Source: Argentina anserina
Lineage: Eukaryota > Streptophyta > Magnoliopsida > Rosales > Rosaceae
Direction of reading: 5' to 3'
NCBI RefSeq assembly: GCF_933775445.1
Contig: NC_065874.1
Span: forward strand, 7,397,001-7,461,000
DNA length: 64,000 nt
Part shown: one piece after another, positions 13,089 through 24,363 of the stretch
Numbering within the stretch: position 1 is the first letter of the stretch
Layout of the letters: each line of letters starts with the position of its first letter
Position numbers and translations under genes: made by a program
Notes under the pieces: model-generated
The model's database searches: none
The model's input: the letters and a program-made list of their open reading frames with translations, nothing else
What the model was told of the DNA's origin: nothing

Positions 13089-14276
13089 CTATTCATCATC
13101 TTCATCTGCAAATTGGAATAAGAAACTAGAGTAACCATATGAAAGATAAATAGACTATTTCACATTTCAAGAATATTATTACTTGAATCAAGAACTAAAT
13201 AGACTAGACTAAATGAAGAAAATCAAATTCCTGTATAGAAATATCAAGATAACCTGCTCAACACATGTCTATTAAAGACCTACATATATAGGGTGCAACA
13301 ACACTTTATGACTTATGAATTCACACCTTCTTAACCTTTTGCACATATAAAATCTCATACTTAGCACACGACAAGGTTCAAATCTCTTAACCTAAACAAC
13401 AACAAACATATCTCCATCCATTACCCCAAGATCCTAGCATGCACAGACTTTTAATCTTTGCAATTCAAGCATCCTATTCTCAGATAATAACTTAGAATCT
13501 TAGATGATCGTATTATAAGGAACAACCAAAATACTTGGATTCCCCGGTCAGAAGTCCGCTCAATTCACATTTCTATCAATGATGAGGTGCAACCCATCTT
13601 CAGCTAGAAAGACACACTACACATGCCTCACAAATCCATTTCATTCACACTTACATTTCGTTCTGGCTTCACCTCCCAACATGTTCAAACCACACAAAAC
13701 AACAGTAATCCCCCTAAAAACGGAAACTTTCATTTATCTCTCTCCACAACCCTCCACCATTATCACCAATAGCATACGGACTACCATAAAAATGGGTTTC
13801 CTAATCTAATTCTCAAATCCCCCCAAATCCTCACAAAACAAAACTAGCTAAAGAAGCCTAAACAATCCAAAGACCATAACTTTATCAATTGGGTTTCACA
13901 ATCACAACCCCCAAACAACGAAAACCGAACCGAATTGTCAAAAACTGAAGCAATCTCTTTGCATACCAAAATAACGGCGCTCGTTGGCGGCCTTGGCCTT
14001 GTCGAGCATCTTATCAAGGTCCTCCTTGAGCTTCTCGTCCCATTTCACAAGCTGGTTTACGAACACGGCGCCCAATCCCATGCCCAGCACGTGCTCCCAT
14101 GGATCTGAATCGGATCACCGGACAGTGGAAATTAGGGTTTTTTATATGACGGCAGAAATTTGAATTGAGAGAAGAGAGGGCTTACGGCGCATGTAGGGTA
14201 GCTTGCGGAGGGCGTTGGAGTACATCTGGGTGCCCAGCCCTAATAGGGCTCCGATCGCCGTCGTCCCTATCGGCAT
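13089..14276 (-). CDS. Small mitochondrial complex I accessory subunit (NDUC2-like), 81 aa
   Basis: Three exons (14276-14186, 14104-13967, 13105-13089) join in frame with GT-AG introns to an 81-residue protein; no single frame is long enough to show it alone. It begins MPIGTTAIGALLGLGTQMYS, with a short hydrophobic segment. A second hydrophobic stretch around HPWEHVLGMGLGAVFVNQ follows, then a charged helix rich in Lys, Asp and Glu (about 52-75) and the acidic end DEDDE. Length and layout match the plant protein I recall as At4g20150, assigned to the membrane arm of mitochondrial NADH dehydrogenase. That name is from memory and should be confirmed. The last exon codes for only five residues plus stop. 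The 862-bp second intron is long for such a gene. Confidence 0.72.
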
Positions 14277-14840
14277 CTTCTTCGCAGTTTGCTCACTCTG
14301 TGAAAGCTCCGAGTGTGAGAGAGTAGAAGTGAAAATTGAAATTTATGTTTATCCTATGTTGCACGGTAAAAGGTAAATTGCACGGTGGTAAAACAGTTTC
14401 CCTTTTTATTTTTTAAATTAGGAAAGAATGTCAAATAAGTACGGAAATTTACAGTTTTGCCCCACACATCCTTTTCCTAATCTAATTAGGTCTCTAGTTA
14501 TTTTCGGTGAAGAAAACCTAGTTCATATTGGGTTTGAATAAGTATTGACATTTTAGTTTTAGGGTTTTATTTTGAGCTCTCCTTATGAATCCAACTCGTA
14601 GAGGAAGTCAAATCCAGATTGGTTTTATTCATGATTTTGCTTATATAGTCATCTTATGGTTTCCTTATTCTAACTCACTAAGCAAACCACTCAGTTAACT
14701 CTCTCATCCCCATTTTGCCGAAGCAGATACTTCATTTAGCTCCTGCATATTATTACACATATTAAAAGAACGCTTAAGAGTCGGGTGATAACAAGAACCA
14801 GATTCTTCCGCATAACCAAGTACTTGAAGTCTCGATCAAT

Positions 14841-16241
14841 ATGCCGCCGCAGGGAGGCTCTAATTGTTTTGAGTCCTTTGATGATGATGGTCGTCTCAAA
14901 AGAAACGGAACGATTTGGACTGCGAGTGCTCACATTATTACGGCTGTAGTTGAATTTGGGGTTCTATCCTTGGCTTGGGCCATAGCTCAGCTTGGATGGG
15001 TGGCTGGCCCTATTGTCATGGTCTTGTTCTCTTTGGTGACTTACTACACTTCAACGCTACTCTCTGAATGCTACCGCTCCGGTGATTTTGATACTTGAAA
15101 AGAAACTACACTTACATGGATGTTGTTCGATCCAACCTAGGTGGAGTCAAGGTCAATATTTGTGGATATGTTTAGTTTTTGAACATCGTTGGAGTTGCCA
15201 TTGGTACACTATAGCATCCTCCATTAGCATGATGGCAATCAAGAGGTCTAACTGCTTCCACAAAAGTGGTGGAAATGATCCATGCCATACCAATAGCAAC
15301 GTAACCCCTACATGATCGCGTTCCGCATAACACAATTCATATTCTCTCAAATTTTGATCAGTTGTGGTGGCTTTTCCATTGTTGCTTTAGTCATGTCCTT
15401 TACGTACTCAACTATTGGACTTGGCCTTGAAATTGCTAAAGTTGCAGAAACTAGAACAATATAATCATGGGAAGTATGACTGGAATAAGCATTGGAACTG
15501 TGACTGAAATTAAAAATATATATATAGGGAGGAGCTTCCAAGCTCTTGGTAATATATTGGCCTACTCTTACTCTCTTATTTTGATTGAAAATCAAGATAT
15601 GGTTAGATCTCCGCCATCTGAAGCCAAAATAATGAAGAAGACCACTATAATTAGTGTTGCAACAATAACCCTTTTCTACATGTTGTGTGGCTGCATGGGC
15701 TATGCTGCTTTTGGAGACTTATCCCCTGGAAACTTGCTCACTGGTTTTGGATTCTATAATCCATTTTGGCTCTTAGACATTACCAACGTTGATGTAGTAG
15801 TCTACCTTGTTGGTGCATACCAAGTCTATTGCCAACCCTTATTTGCATTTGTTGAGAAAACAGCAGCAACAAAGTACCCAAATAACAAATTTATCTCAAG
15901 AGAAGTCAATATCAAGTCGTGGCCGTTGCAACCTTAACTGCTTTAGATTGGTGTGGAGGATTGCCTTTGTGATTGTGACCACTGTAATATCTATGATCCT
16001 TCCATTCTTTAACGATGTGGCTGGACTTCTCGGGGCTTTCGGATTCTGGTCGTTGACTGTTTACTTCCCAGTTGAGATATACATTGCGCAGAAGAAGATA
16101 CCAAAGTGGAGCGCAAAATGGCTTTTCCTCCAAACCCAAAGTGTTGCTTGCCTCATAGTAACAATAGCTACTGCTGTTGGCTCAATAGCTGGGGTGATTT
16201 CAGACCTCAAGTCATACAAACCCTTCACAATCAGCTATTGA
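14841..16241 (+). pseudogene. Decayed intronless amino-acid permease (AAP) copy
   Basis: Stretches of three frames together cover nearly the whole length of an AAP-type amino acid/H+ symporter, from RLKRNGTIWTASAHIITAV to the C-terminal YKPF-TISY end. The first block (14841-15098) is followed by a frame change, an in-frame TAG at 15173 within a block matching transmembrane helix 3, and further indels around 15200, 15310 and 15350. A long open block follows (15467-15900), then another shift near 15900, and the end is at 16241. In the second helix the usual glycine-rich GSGV reads EFGV. No introns interrupt the homology, whereas AAP genes normally have several. A processed retrocopy is therefore likely, although I see no clear poly-A tail. 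It should not yield a working transporter. Confidence 0.88.
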
Positions 16242-16496
16242 TAATTGGTTCATCAAGAGTTAACCTGTTCCTTTATTAATTTGTATTTTCTTAATCAAGG
16301 AAAGAGATTTGGTCATTAGTGTCAAGTCCTCCTCTTCTTCGTATATATAACTGAAGCTTCAACCGGTGATGTAAATTGTTGTTAGCTGAAGGCCAGCAAA
16401 GCTTTGGCCATGCATGTAACAATGTATTTCTCCCAAAAAAACGTGTTTGGTATTACAACTTAAATCTATGCTCGTAATTGAACATTTTCAACAATA

Positions 16497-16650
16497 CATA
16501 TACATAGAAAGCAATAAAGTGCCTACAACTTGAGGGTTCAAAGGTATCTGAGGACTGGAACATGCCACAACACCCCAGATGCAAGCTATTGATCATCATC
16601 ATCTTCATCTATAAATCGGAATAACTAGAGTAATAAACCATATGAGAGAT
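16497..16650 (-). pseudogene. Diverged copy of the last exon and 3' UTR of the NDUC2-like gene
   Basis: About 150 bases match 13003-13140 at a level I judge by eye to be near 80 percent, in the same orientation. Both share AAAGTGCCT-CAACTTGAGGGT, GGTATCTCAGGACTGGAACATG and the acidic exon GATGAAGATGATGA on the minus strand. In this copy the exon has extra GAT repeats and a changed stop context. The upstream exons of the small gene were not found next to it, so this is an isolated gene end on the far side of the permease relic. Confidence 0.7.
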
Positions 16651-16699
16651 ACATTTAGAGAGACTAAACGAGATTAAAGAACAATATTGTGGCTTCATT

Positions 16700-17455
16700 T
16701 TCACTTATTTATAAGAAAAGAAAGGGAAGGAGCACTACCGTCGCTTAAGAGTACCATTGTACACACATGCACAGAACCAAAACAAGAACCGTAAAACTGT
16801 GAAATCAATCAGAAGGTAATATATGATCTCAAAACAAAATCAGAATGTTATATATAACACAAACCATGCTGGTAACCATAATTCAAACTATTAACAGATT
16901 AATTCTGTCTTAGTAAATTACATTTACTAATTCTTATTTGTATATTTGAAATTGATTATATTTATGTAACCATAAAGTTTAATGTGCTTTATTGTTACAC
17001 CTCATACGTTTTGCAATCTTAAATGGTGCCGACTATTCTATGCGAGTATTATCTCATTATGACTCAAAATTAGCAGTCCAACTCTCTACTTTGTGGATAT
17101 TATAGTTTAAAATTTTGAATGGCCTCCCACTAATTAAGTCATGATCTTTGAGAGAAAGCTTCTGGTTTTACTCATGACTGGTTAATACATATGAATGGTC
17201 AAATCAACATCATTAATTTATACGGCAAACAAACTTGGCAATTGATATTCTCTGTACTCGGTTGCATTGTTAATGCAATTAGCTAGGGATGTTCTAAAAC
17301 AAAATCCAATATAGAGGGTAATTAAATGATAAAATATAGAATAATAAAATGAGGGCTAAGATTGGAGGGAGGGTTTGAAGTCCTTGAACCCAGCATCCCC
17401 CAAATTGGCATGTAATTTTGGTCTAAAGAAAAAGATGCAAACATAGTTGAGACCA
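16700..17455. other. Intergenic spacer
   Basis: AT-rich DNA with no gene, RNA or ordered repeat that I can recognise. Confidence 0.5.
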
Positions 17456-17845
17456 ATGTTTTAAAAAGCGAAGGCGTACCCCAAGGCGTTTTCTTGAGAG
17501 CCTTGAGCCTTAAACTTGAATTTGTAAATGTGTAAATATATAATTATACACATACAAAAAGAACAAATATACATAAGAACTTTCCAATTTATTGTATTTA
17601 GATATAATGAAATTCATAATCCAAACATTTTAGATAGTTTTCACAAATTAAACACATTATATAAATAAATATAAAAAGATACTTAAAAGATTATTTTCTA
17701 AGGCGTAGTAAAATGCGTAAAAAAACGTAATATAAGGCGTAAAAGGCGAGCCTCGGTATCCAGACCGAAAAAACAGAGGCGTTATGTAAGTAGTTTTAAG
17801 CTTTTTAAGCCTCAGACGAGCCTTGAGACGAGTTTTTTAAATCAT
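17456..17845 (+). repeat. Dispersed repeat, copy A (GCG-ended, AT-rich core)
   Basis: This segment closely matches 57105-57525 in the same orientation. Both begin with TTTTA-AAGCGAA-GCGTACCCC, contain the same AT-rich middle (for example AAATATATAATTATA and ATACAAAAAGAACAAAT), and end with a block carrying CCAGACCGAAAAA, GGCGTTATGTAAGTAG and AGCTTTTTAAGCCT. The two ends are weak inverted repeats built on AGGC and TTTTAAA. Copy A lacks about 40 bases present in copy B. It is probably a non-autonomous DNA transposon, but I found no clear target duplication. Confidence 0.75.
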
Positions 17846-18705
17846 CGGTCGAGACACCTAAAATGCTATTGACTGGAAACCAAGTAGAAATGGTAATGAC
17901 CGTAATGTAATGAATTGTGTTGGACTCCAAAAGGCCTAAAAATAGAAGAAAATAACCGAATCTAATGCGTTCTAGAAATACATTCTATACGCTTTGACTC
18001 TTGGTATGGTAATGTTCATACGAAGGGTCAAATAGTACTACAAATCTTACGGTCGCGGCGGTATGGTATAAGATTAAAGGAATCTAGTAAGAGATTTAAT
18101 CCAGAACTACCAGAAGTATGGAGACGCTCTCTATTAACAAATTTATCAGTGAAGTTAGCTTTTTGGGTATGCTATAGATTGCTAATACGAACCTACGTTT
18201 CCAACGTCTCTCTCTCCTTCAATCCCTCCTTTTCCCCACCAAACTCTTAATTTACTGTTTTATTAGCAACACCCCCTTCCCTTGTTCTCATCGTTTTCAT
18301 TACCAAACACTCTCTGTCTCCACCTCCATCTCTCTGTGTCTGTATTTCTTTCTCTTTGGGGTTAAGGAGTTTTACTAATTATAGGTATAATCTAATTGTG
18401 TTTGAGGTAAATACTTTGGTTGGAAAATTGTTTTAGGCCTAAAAACGCTCCTTTGTTTTCGTGTAAAATCAGAGGCTTGTTTCTCTTCCCTGTCAGAGAT
18501 GGGATTTTCCGATTCTTAGAAAATTACAGATTGCTCTGTTAACGTAGGTTTTGTGAGGATTTATTTATTTTTATTCTCCTCACCCGGTTTATTTTGACGG
18601 GTTTTCTCAGATTCTTCCTTCTGGTTTGGATTTGATTCACCCCAATATGATTAGAGTGTAGGGTATATGTTTCTTACATGAACATAAACAACAAGCCTAG
18701 GTAAG
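17846..18705 (+). promoter_or_regulatory. Promoter and pyrimidine-rich leader of the RING gene
   Basis: The stretch from about 18190 is rich in C and T (CTCTCTCTCCTTC, CTCTCTGTCTCC), which is usual for plant 5' leaders. A GT-rich/AG pattern between about 18400 and 18690 could hide a leader intron, but I cannot fix its borders. No upstream gene is seen. Confidence 0.4.
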
Positions 18706-21700
18706 ATGGCATCATCAGTTGAAATGGCCGCTGCTCCATTCGGTTGCGTTTTGAGGGATCACAACCGCCGTGACCGGTGCAGAGAGAGCAATGCCAGAGC
18801 CACCATGGGTGTTTTTCAGAAGAACCTTAAGAGTTTGGTGAGAGATCATCTCTGCATTTCAGTTTCTCCAACCTGTGGCTCCAATGACGCCAACCCTGAA
18901 AACCAGAGTCATAATAATGACGATTCTTGGGTTCGAGACAAGGAGGCTTCCTGCCGTTTAAACAAGGATGAGAATAGCAACATAACTGGTGAAAGAGAAG
19001 ATGGCTCGGGTTCGGGTTCGGGTTCGGTTAGGCATGCTAGGGTTCTTGATCGATGGGCTTTCGCAAGACAAATGGTGTCAAAACCAATGGAGAGGCAGAG
19101 GAGTGCAGAGGCTGAGGTCATCTCTAACAAAGTTGAGAACAACAACAGAAAGGAGGGAAGAGATGATGGTTCTAAAATGAGCCCAAAGCATGCTAGGGTT
19201 CTTGATCGATGGGCTTTTGCGAAGAAAATGGTGACGAAACCGACGGAGAGGCAGATGTGCGAAGAAGCAGAGGTGTTATCTGTGCCGAACTCAGCTCCTA
19301 GCTCGGCAAGGACGTCAACTTCTGCCAAGGAAGAGACTATTGCAAGAACAGATAGCTTGGCTGATCTCACCAAAAAAGGCGTGGGGGCTTCGTCTCTGGT
19401 TCAAATTTGGGAGAAGAGGCTACACAAATCAGACAGCCTCAAAAGTAATTCCAATGGAAATACAATATCCGACTCAAGTAGGTCTAGTTCTGGAGTAAGC
19501 TCTACCGATAATGATATTGAGAATGAGAACAATGCTTCACCATCAAGGGTTTCTGAAGCAGAAAAAGCAGAGTCCCCTGTTGAGAAAGCAGGGGATTCTG
19601 TATTCTCTATTGAAAAAGCAGGGGACTCTGATTTTCATATGGATAAAGCACGGGAGTCTATTGATGATAGTTATGACGCCGGTGAGGTAGCTGAATACTC
19701 CTTGGAAGATTCCGATGGCATTGAGGTGGATAGCCGGAATTTAGATGCTAAAGAGAAAGAGAAGAATCGAGTTGTGGATATTATTAGAAGACTGACTGCA
19801 CAGGGTCCATCAACGAGTGAGGAGAATAGTAATAATGATCACGATCAGCAGTATAGTAGCACACACAGTTCGCCGTGTAGGGAGTTGCTCCGAGACAGGT
19901 GCTCCGGGGCGGTTGATCAAGCTGAGAACAAAGGCTTATCTCATGTTCTAAAATCGTCTCATGTTTTAAGCTCACCACGCATTAGAGGCAGGCAGGCATT
20001 TGCCGATTTACTAATGCAGATGGAGCGTGACAGGCATAAGGAACTTGACACCCTCGTAAACCAAAAATCTGTTACGAGATTTCCACAGCGTGGCCGAACT
20101 CGAATCCAGGTGCATTTCTCATTCAGCATAACTCAAATTTTCCATAGAAATCGTTTAGTTATTGATTTACCTTGCGGTTTCAATCCTAAAACATGCACTC
20201 ATGTACTTTGTCAAATGTTGTCATATGTTTGTATGCAGTCATTACTTCGGCTTAGATTGCTTCAACGTGGTACGGCGTTCGTGGGTTCAGATGTGCCACC
20301 CCTTCCACCAAAACCATCTCGAGTAAACAAACCGGCGCAAGGATCTAGCATCATGCAACTCAGGTATAATTCTTGCTTAACTGCATCAGATATTAGTTTG
20401 AGCATTAAGGTGGGATATATTAGTTTTAAGATTTCATTATATCAATCTAGTTCTAATACTAGGTTTCTCCTTCAACTTTAGCTTGGCTCCAGCTGGTAAA
20501 GAACATCTCAAAAATTTAGGTTGAGTAGAGCGGTTGAGGTCTTAATAGCTGCTGATATGATCAAGACAGAATTGAACTGAAAATAAATAGTTTGGTGGAT
20601 TTTAAAACTAAATAAATAGTTGTTCAATCTGAAGTTAAGTTTGCTTTGAATGATCTTAGTTGGGTTGATTTATTATCAATAGTGTGAAGCACACTTCGAA
20701 CTATAGCTTGAATGGGGTCAATACACATTACCCAGAAATGAATGAGTCTGACTTTAGAAATGTCAGGAGCTTGGAGAAACTTACAAAAATGGATATATTC
20801 GTGAGGGTTTAGTGCTGCAATGAAGCTTTCTGTTTATGCTTCAGAAAGTTAAAGTGATTCAGTTGTCTATCACTCTGCTATTACATCAGATAATTAAAAG
20901 TCATAAACGAGTGATCAGATATGGGTGTAAGGTAAAAAATAAAAAAATACGGGTGTAAGTCTTCAATATGTGTAATGTGTAATATTGGTTGTAGAAATTT
21001 ATATGGTAAGTCTTTGTTGAACTAGACTGTAAAGTTTGTTACTTGATAATTTCATTAACATTATTTAGTATTTACTCGAATTCAGGGAGAAATTTTGTAC
21101 TAGTCTTGAGCAGGGGGCAGCAGTGCAATGTGATGTACCTTTTGCGAATAGCCCTCGCAAGGAGATCATAAATAAAAGTGTCAATGCAGGCAAGCTCTCC
21201 ACCTCGAATAAGCCTAGTGAAAGCACTACTTATGGAGAAGTGAAGGTTATGGAGAAGCCTAAAACCTCCACACTACTGCGTGCTGGTGAAGCTGTTTGTA
21301 AAGAAGCGACCAGCAGTTTAGACAAGTCCTCCACATTCAATAAGCCTAGTGCAAGCACTCCTAATCGAGAAGTTAAGGCCATGGAGAAGGAGAATGCTTC
21401 CACAGTACTGAGTGCTGGTGAAGATGTTTGTAAAGAAGCAGCCCCCAATTTAGACAAATGCTCCACCTCCAATAAGCCTAGTGCAAGCACTCCTAATGAA
21501 GTTAACTTTATGGAGAAGCAGACAACTGTCACTGTACTGCGTGCTAGTGAAGATGTTAGTAAAGAAGCGATCCCCAGTGTAGACAAATCCTCCACCTCCA
21601 ATAAGCCTAGTGCAAGCACTCCGAATCGAGAAGTTAAGGTTATTGAGAAGCAGAAAACATCCACAGTATTGCTTGCTAGTGAAGATTTGTGTAAAGAGGT

Positions 21701-24363
21701 GACCGCCAGTTTAGACAAATCATCCCACTCCAATAACCCAAGTGAGAGCACTTGTAATCGAGAAGTTAAGGTTATGGAGCAGCAGAAACCATCTCCAATA
21801 TTTCGTGCTAGTGAAGATGTTTGTGCAGAAAGGACCTTAACTGTAGAAAATTGTTGCACCTCCACTAAGCCTAGTGAAAGCACTCTTAAGCGAGAAGTTA
21901 GCATTATGGAGCAGCAGAAAACATCCCCAGTTCTGCGTCCTAGTGAAAATGTCTGTAAAGAAGCTACCCCAAGTTTAGAAGTCGCAAATCAAGAAACTAA
22001 ATCAGTTTCTAAAAGTACCTTGCCACATGTTAGTGAAGGTCTCACTGAAGTATCCAGTTCAAGTTCAAAGGTCACCAGGAAAGAAACAAGTTTGATAGCG
22101 CAAAACCTTGATGCGCAAGAAACTGCTAATCCGGCTACACTGATGAATGGTTCAGATGAGACTGAGATATGGACAGGAAAAGGTTCAATGGATAGAAACC
22201 TTGATTCAAAAGATACTGCAGATAAAACATCCTCGAACGGTCATGATGGGAATGAATTATGGAAACCCACCACAAGCTCAGAGGCAAGATACCTTGATTC
22301 ACAACAAAGTGCAGATACAAGGACACCCTTGAGTGGTGGTGATAGTAATGGGAATGAAATATCTAGAGGAACAATTCCAGAGGCTAGAAACCTCGAGACA
22401 CAAGAAACTGCAGATACAATCTCATCCTTGAACAGTTGGACTGAAAAAGCGTTATGGCATGAAACAAAGTTAGAGGCTGCAAACTTTGACTCACAAGAAA
22501 ATGCAGATACAACAACATCCATGGTAGACTGGGATGAGAATGATGATTATTACCAGTACTATGGAGAAACAAATTATGACTGGATTAGTGAAATTTCTCG
22601 CCCACGGAGCTATTGGGAAGACATTAGGAAATCATGGTACCAAGAGATGCTTAACTCTAATTCAGAAAAAGGCGAGATACACCAACTCCTTGAAAGGTTT
22701 TTCTTTTCTCTACCTCATACATAGCCTCAGAAAAATGTTAATTACTCTCTTTTGGCTTTTAATAAGCTTCAAAAATTGCAATCATAACGCTTCACTGAAT
22801 TGCACTTACCACTCATTTATGTAGGAGAACAGTATCAAGCTTTCTTTCTAGTGATTTTCGTGATAAAATAGATAGATTGATGGTATCTCGCGTAGAAAGA
22901 CAAACATGTCACAATGCCAGTCAAGAAGAAGAAGATGATGAGAGCAGCCATGATAGAATGAATGAAATGGTGTCTTTCTTACAACAACGCATGAGTACAT
23001 TAGGCACAGAAGAAGAAGCAGAAGAAGGGCAAGAACATGTACATGTACAAGAACAGGACCAAGTCCAAGATCAAGTGCTAGATTACGTGGAAATTCAAGT
23101 CCCAGTCCAAGAAGAAAACCAAGTCCAAGAACAGGTACTAGAATGCGTGGAAATACAAGAACAAGTGCTAGATTCTGTGCAAGTTCAAGAGAAAAATCAA
23201 GTCCAAGAACAGGTAATAGAATGTGTGCAAGTCCAAGAACATGTGCCTGAACATCAAGACCAAGGTGACACAGAAGAAGAGGAGGAAGAAGACAATGATG
23301 ACAACGACGATGGTGATGATGAATCAAGGAGCCTTATCAGTGGTCAATTTCAAGAAGCTATTGATTATTTTGATCATGTATCATTGCAGCCTTCACCATC
23401 TCACTTCACAACATGGAGTTACCAAGATAATGAAGTTGGGGATGATTCGGACCAAGCTACTTCTGAATCTCCTCGTCAACAGTCACCCTTTCAATATAGT
23501 CCACAACGTTCACCATCTCAATCTTACAATGCTAATCTCCCGCACTGCTATCCCTCCATTAGTCATCCTTCAATGGTGAGTTTTTTCTTCTTCTTTTTCT
23601 TTTTTTACTGTAATTTTACCGCAGAATATGGTTTAAGCAACTTACTTAACGCTGCTGTTCTTGCAGGAAATGGAGCTCATATACGACATGAAAGGGCATA
23701 TGATACAACTCTATCAAGAGATGTCCGAGCTAAGAAAAGTAATAAAGAGCTGTGTAGAAATGCAAATGACAATGCATCAATCCATGAAGCAGGATGTTCA
23801 TTCAGGTTTATGCTCAACTTTTCTTCTGTTTTTTTTTCCTGTTTTTCTCTTTATTACAGCCTCCGTTCTTGAGGAAAATAAAAAATCATGTACTTCTTTG
23901 GACCTTTAGAATCACTTAAGTCTCTAAAATAGTTTTAAGTTTCTCTTTTGAAGTTATAATAACATATCATAAAATGGTTAGTGACTGCATATGTTTGCAC
24001 CATTACTTCTTCTCTTTCAGTTGTGTTTTTTTCGACACTTAACTTGGAACTATATTACAGGTCAAGTGGGGAAGAAAAGTAATTCTAGTGGGTTAAAAAA
24101 GAAAGGGAATTGCCGCATTTGCAATGAAGCAAAGATTGACTCACTTTTATACAGGTACTTGGTTTGAAGCTAAGTAAGTTCTTCATCATTTCAGAGTTAT
24201 GTTGGTTTTACTGATCTTGTTCATATGATCATTTCAAATCTTTAGGTGTGGACACATGTGCACCTGTCTCAAATGTGCTCATGATTTGCAATGGAATAGC
24301 GGAAAGTGTCCAATCTGTGAAGCTCCGATTGCAGATGTCGTGAGGGCATACATGGATTCGTAA
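18706..24363 (+). CDS. Large RING-type (C3HC4) E3 ubiquitin ligase candidate with repeat arrays
   Basis: Seven exons (18706-20109, 20239-20363, 21086-22696, 22825-23575, 23667-23805, 24061-24154, 24246-24363) join in frame to 1413 residues, all with GT-AG borders. The C-terminus is a C3HC4 RING: CRIC, RCGHMC, CLKC, then CPIC. RING proteins of this layout (tail-end RING, long disordered front) are expected to act as E3 ubiquitin ligases; no substrate can be inferred. The rest is low-complexity and built of repeats: a duplicated HARVLDRWAFA block in exon 1 (period 52 residues), six 44-residue units in exon 3, about five 31-33-residue units after them, and a Gln/Val/Glu array in exon 4. A short predicted coiled helix in exon 5 (EMELIYDMKGHMIQLYQEM) precedes the RING. 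A DFRD-IDRLM motif opens exon 4. Arabidopsis has related RING proteins with the RWA motif, to my recollection. Confidence 0.87.
21198..21986 (+). repeat. Six tandem 132-bp coding repeats (44 aa) in the RING gene
   Basis: Units start at 21198, 21330, 21462, 21591, 21723 and 21855. Spacing is 132 bp, except one unit of 129 bp, which lost one codon. Each encodes a variant of STSNKPSASTPNREVKVMEK followed by a short stretch ending in SEDVCKEA-PSLDK. All length changes are multiples of three, so the reading frame is kept. Confidence 0.95.
22103..22540 (+). repeat. About five tandem 31-33-aa coding repeats in the RING gene
   Basis: Each unit carries a variant of NLDSQETADT followed by a Ser/Asn-rich part and an acidic or tryptophan-containing end (for example NELW, ALWHE). 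Units begin near 22103, 22198, 22290, 22390 and 22483. This is a second family, distinct from the 44-residue units just before it in the same exon. Confidence 0.85.

Noticed and set aside
21198..21986. Regular repeats spaced at 132 bp suggested an array such as CRISPR or a satellite
   Set aside because: The units are contiguous, keep one reading frame inside a spliced exon and encode related 44-residue blocks; this is protein repeat expansion.
22848..23327. Leu/His-rich minus-strand frame of 159 codons
   Set aside because: It lies exactly opposite the Gln/Val/Glu repeats of RING exon 4 and reflects their base composition.
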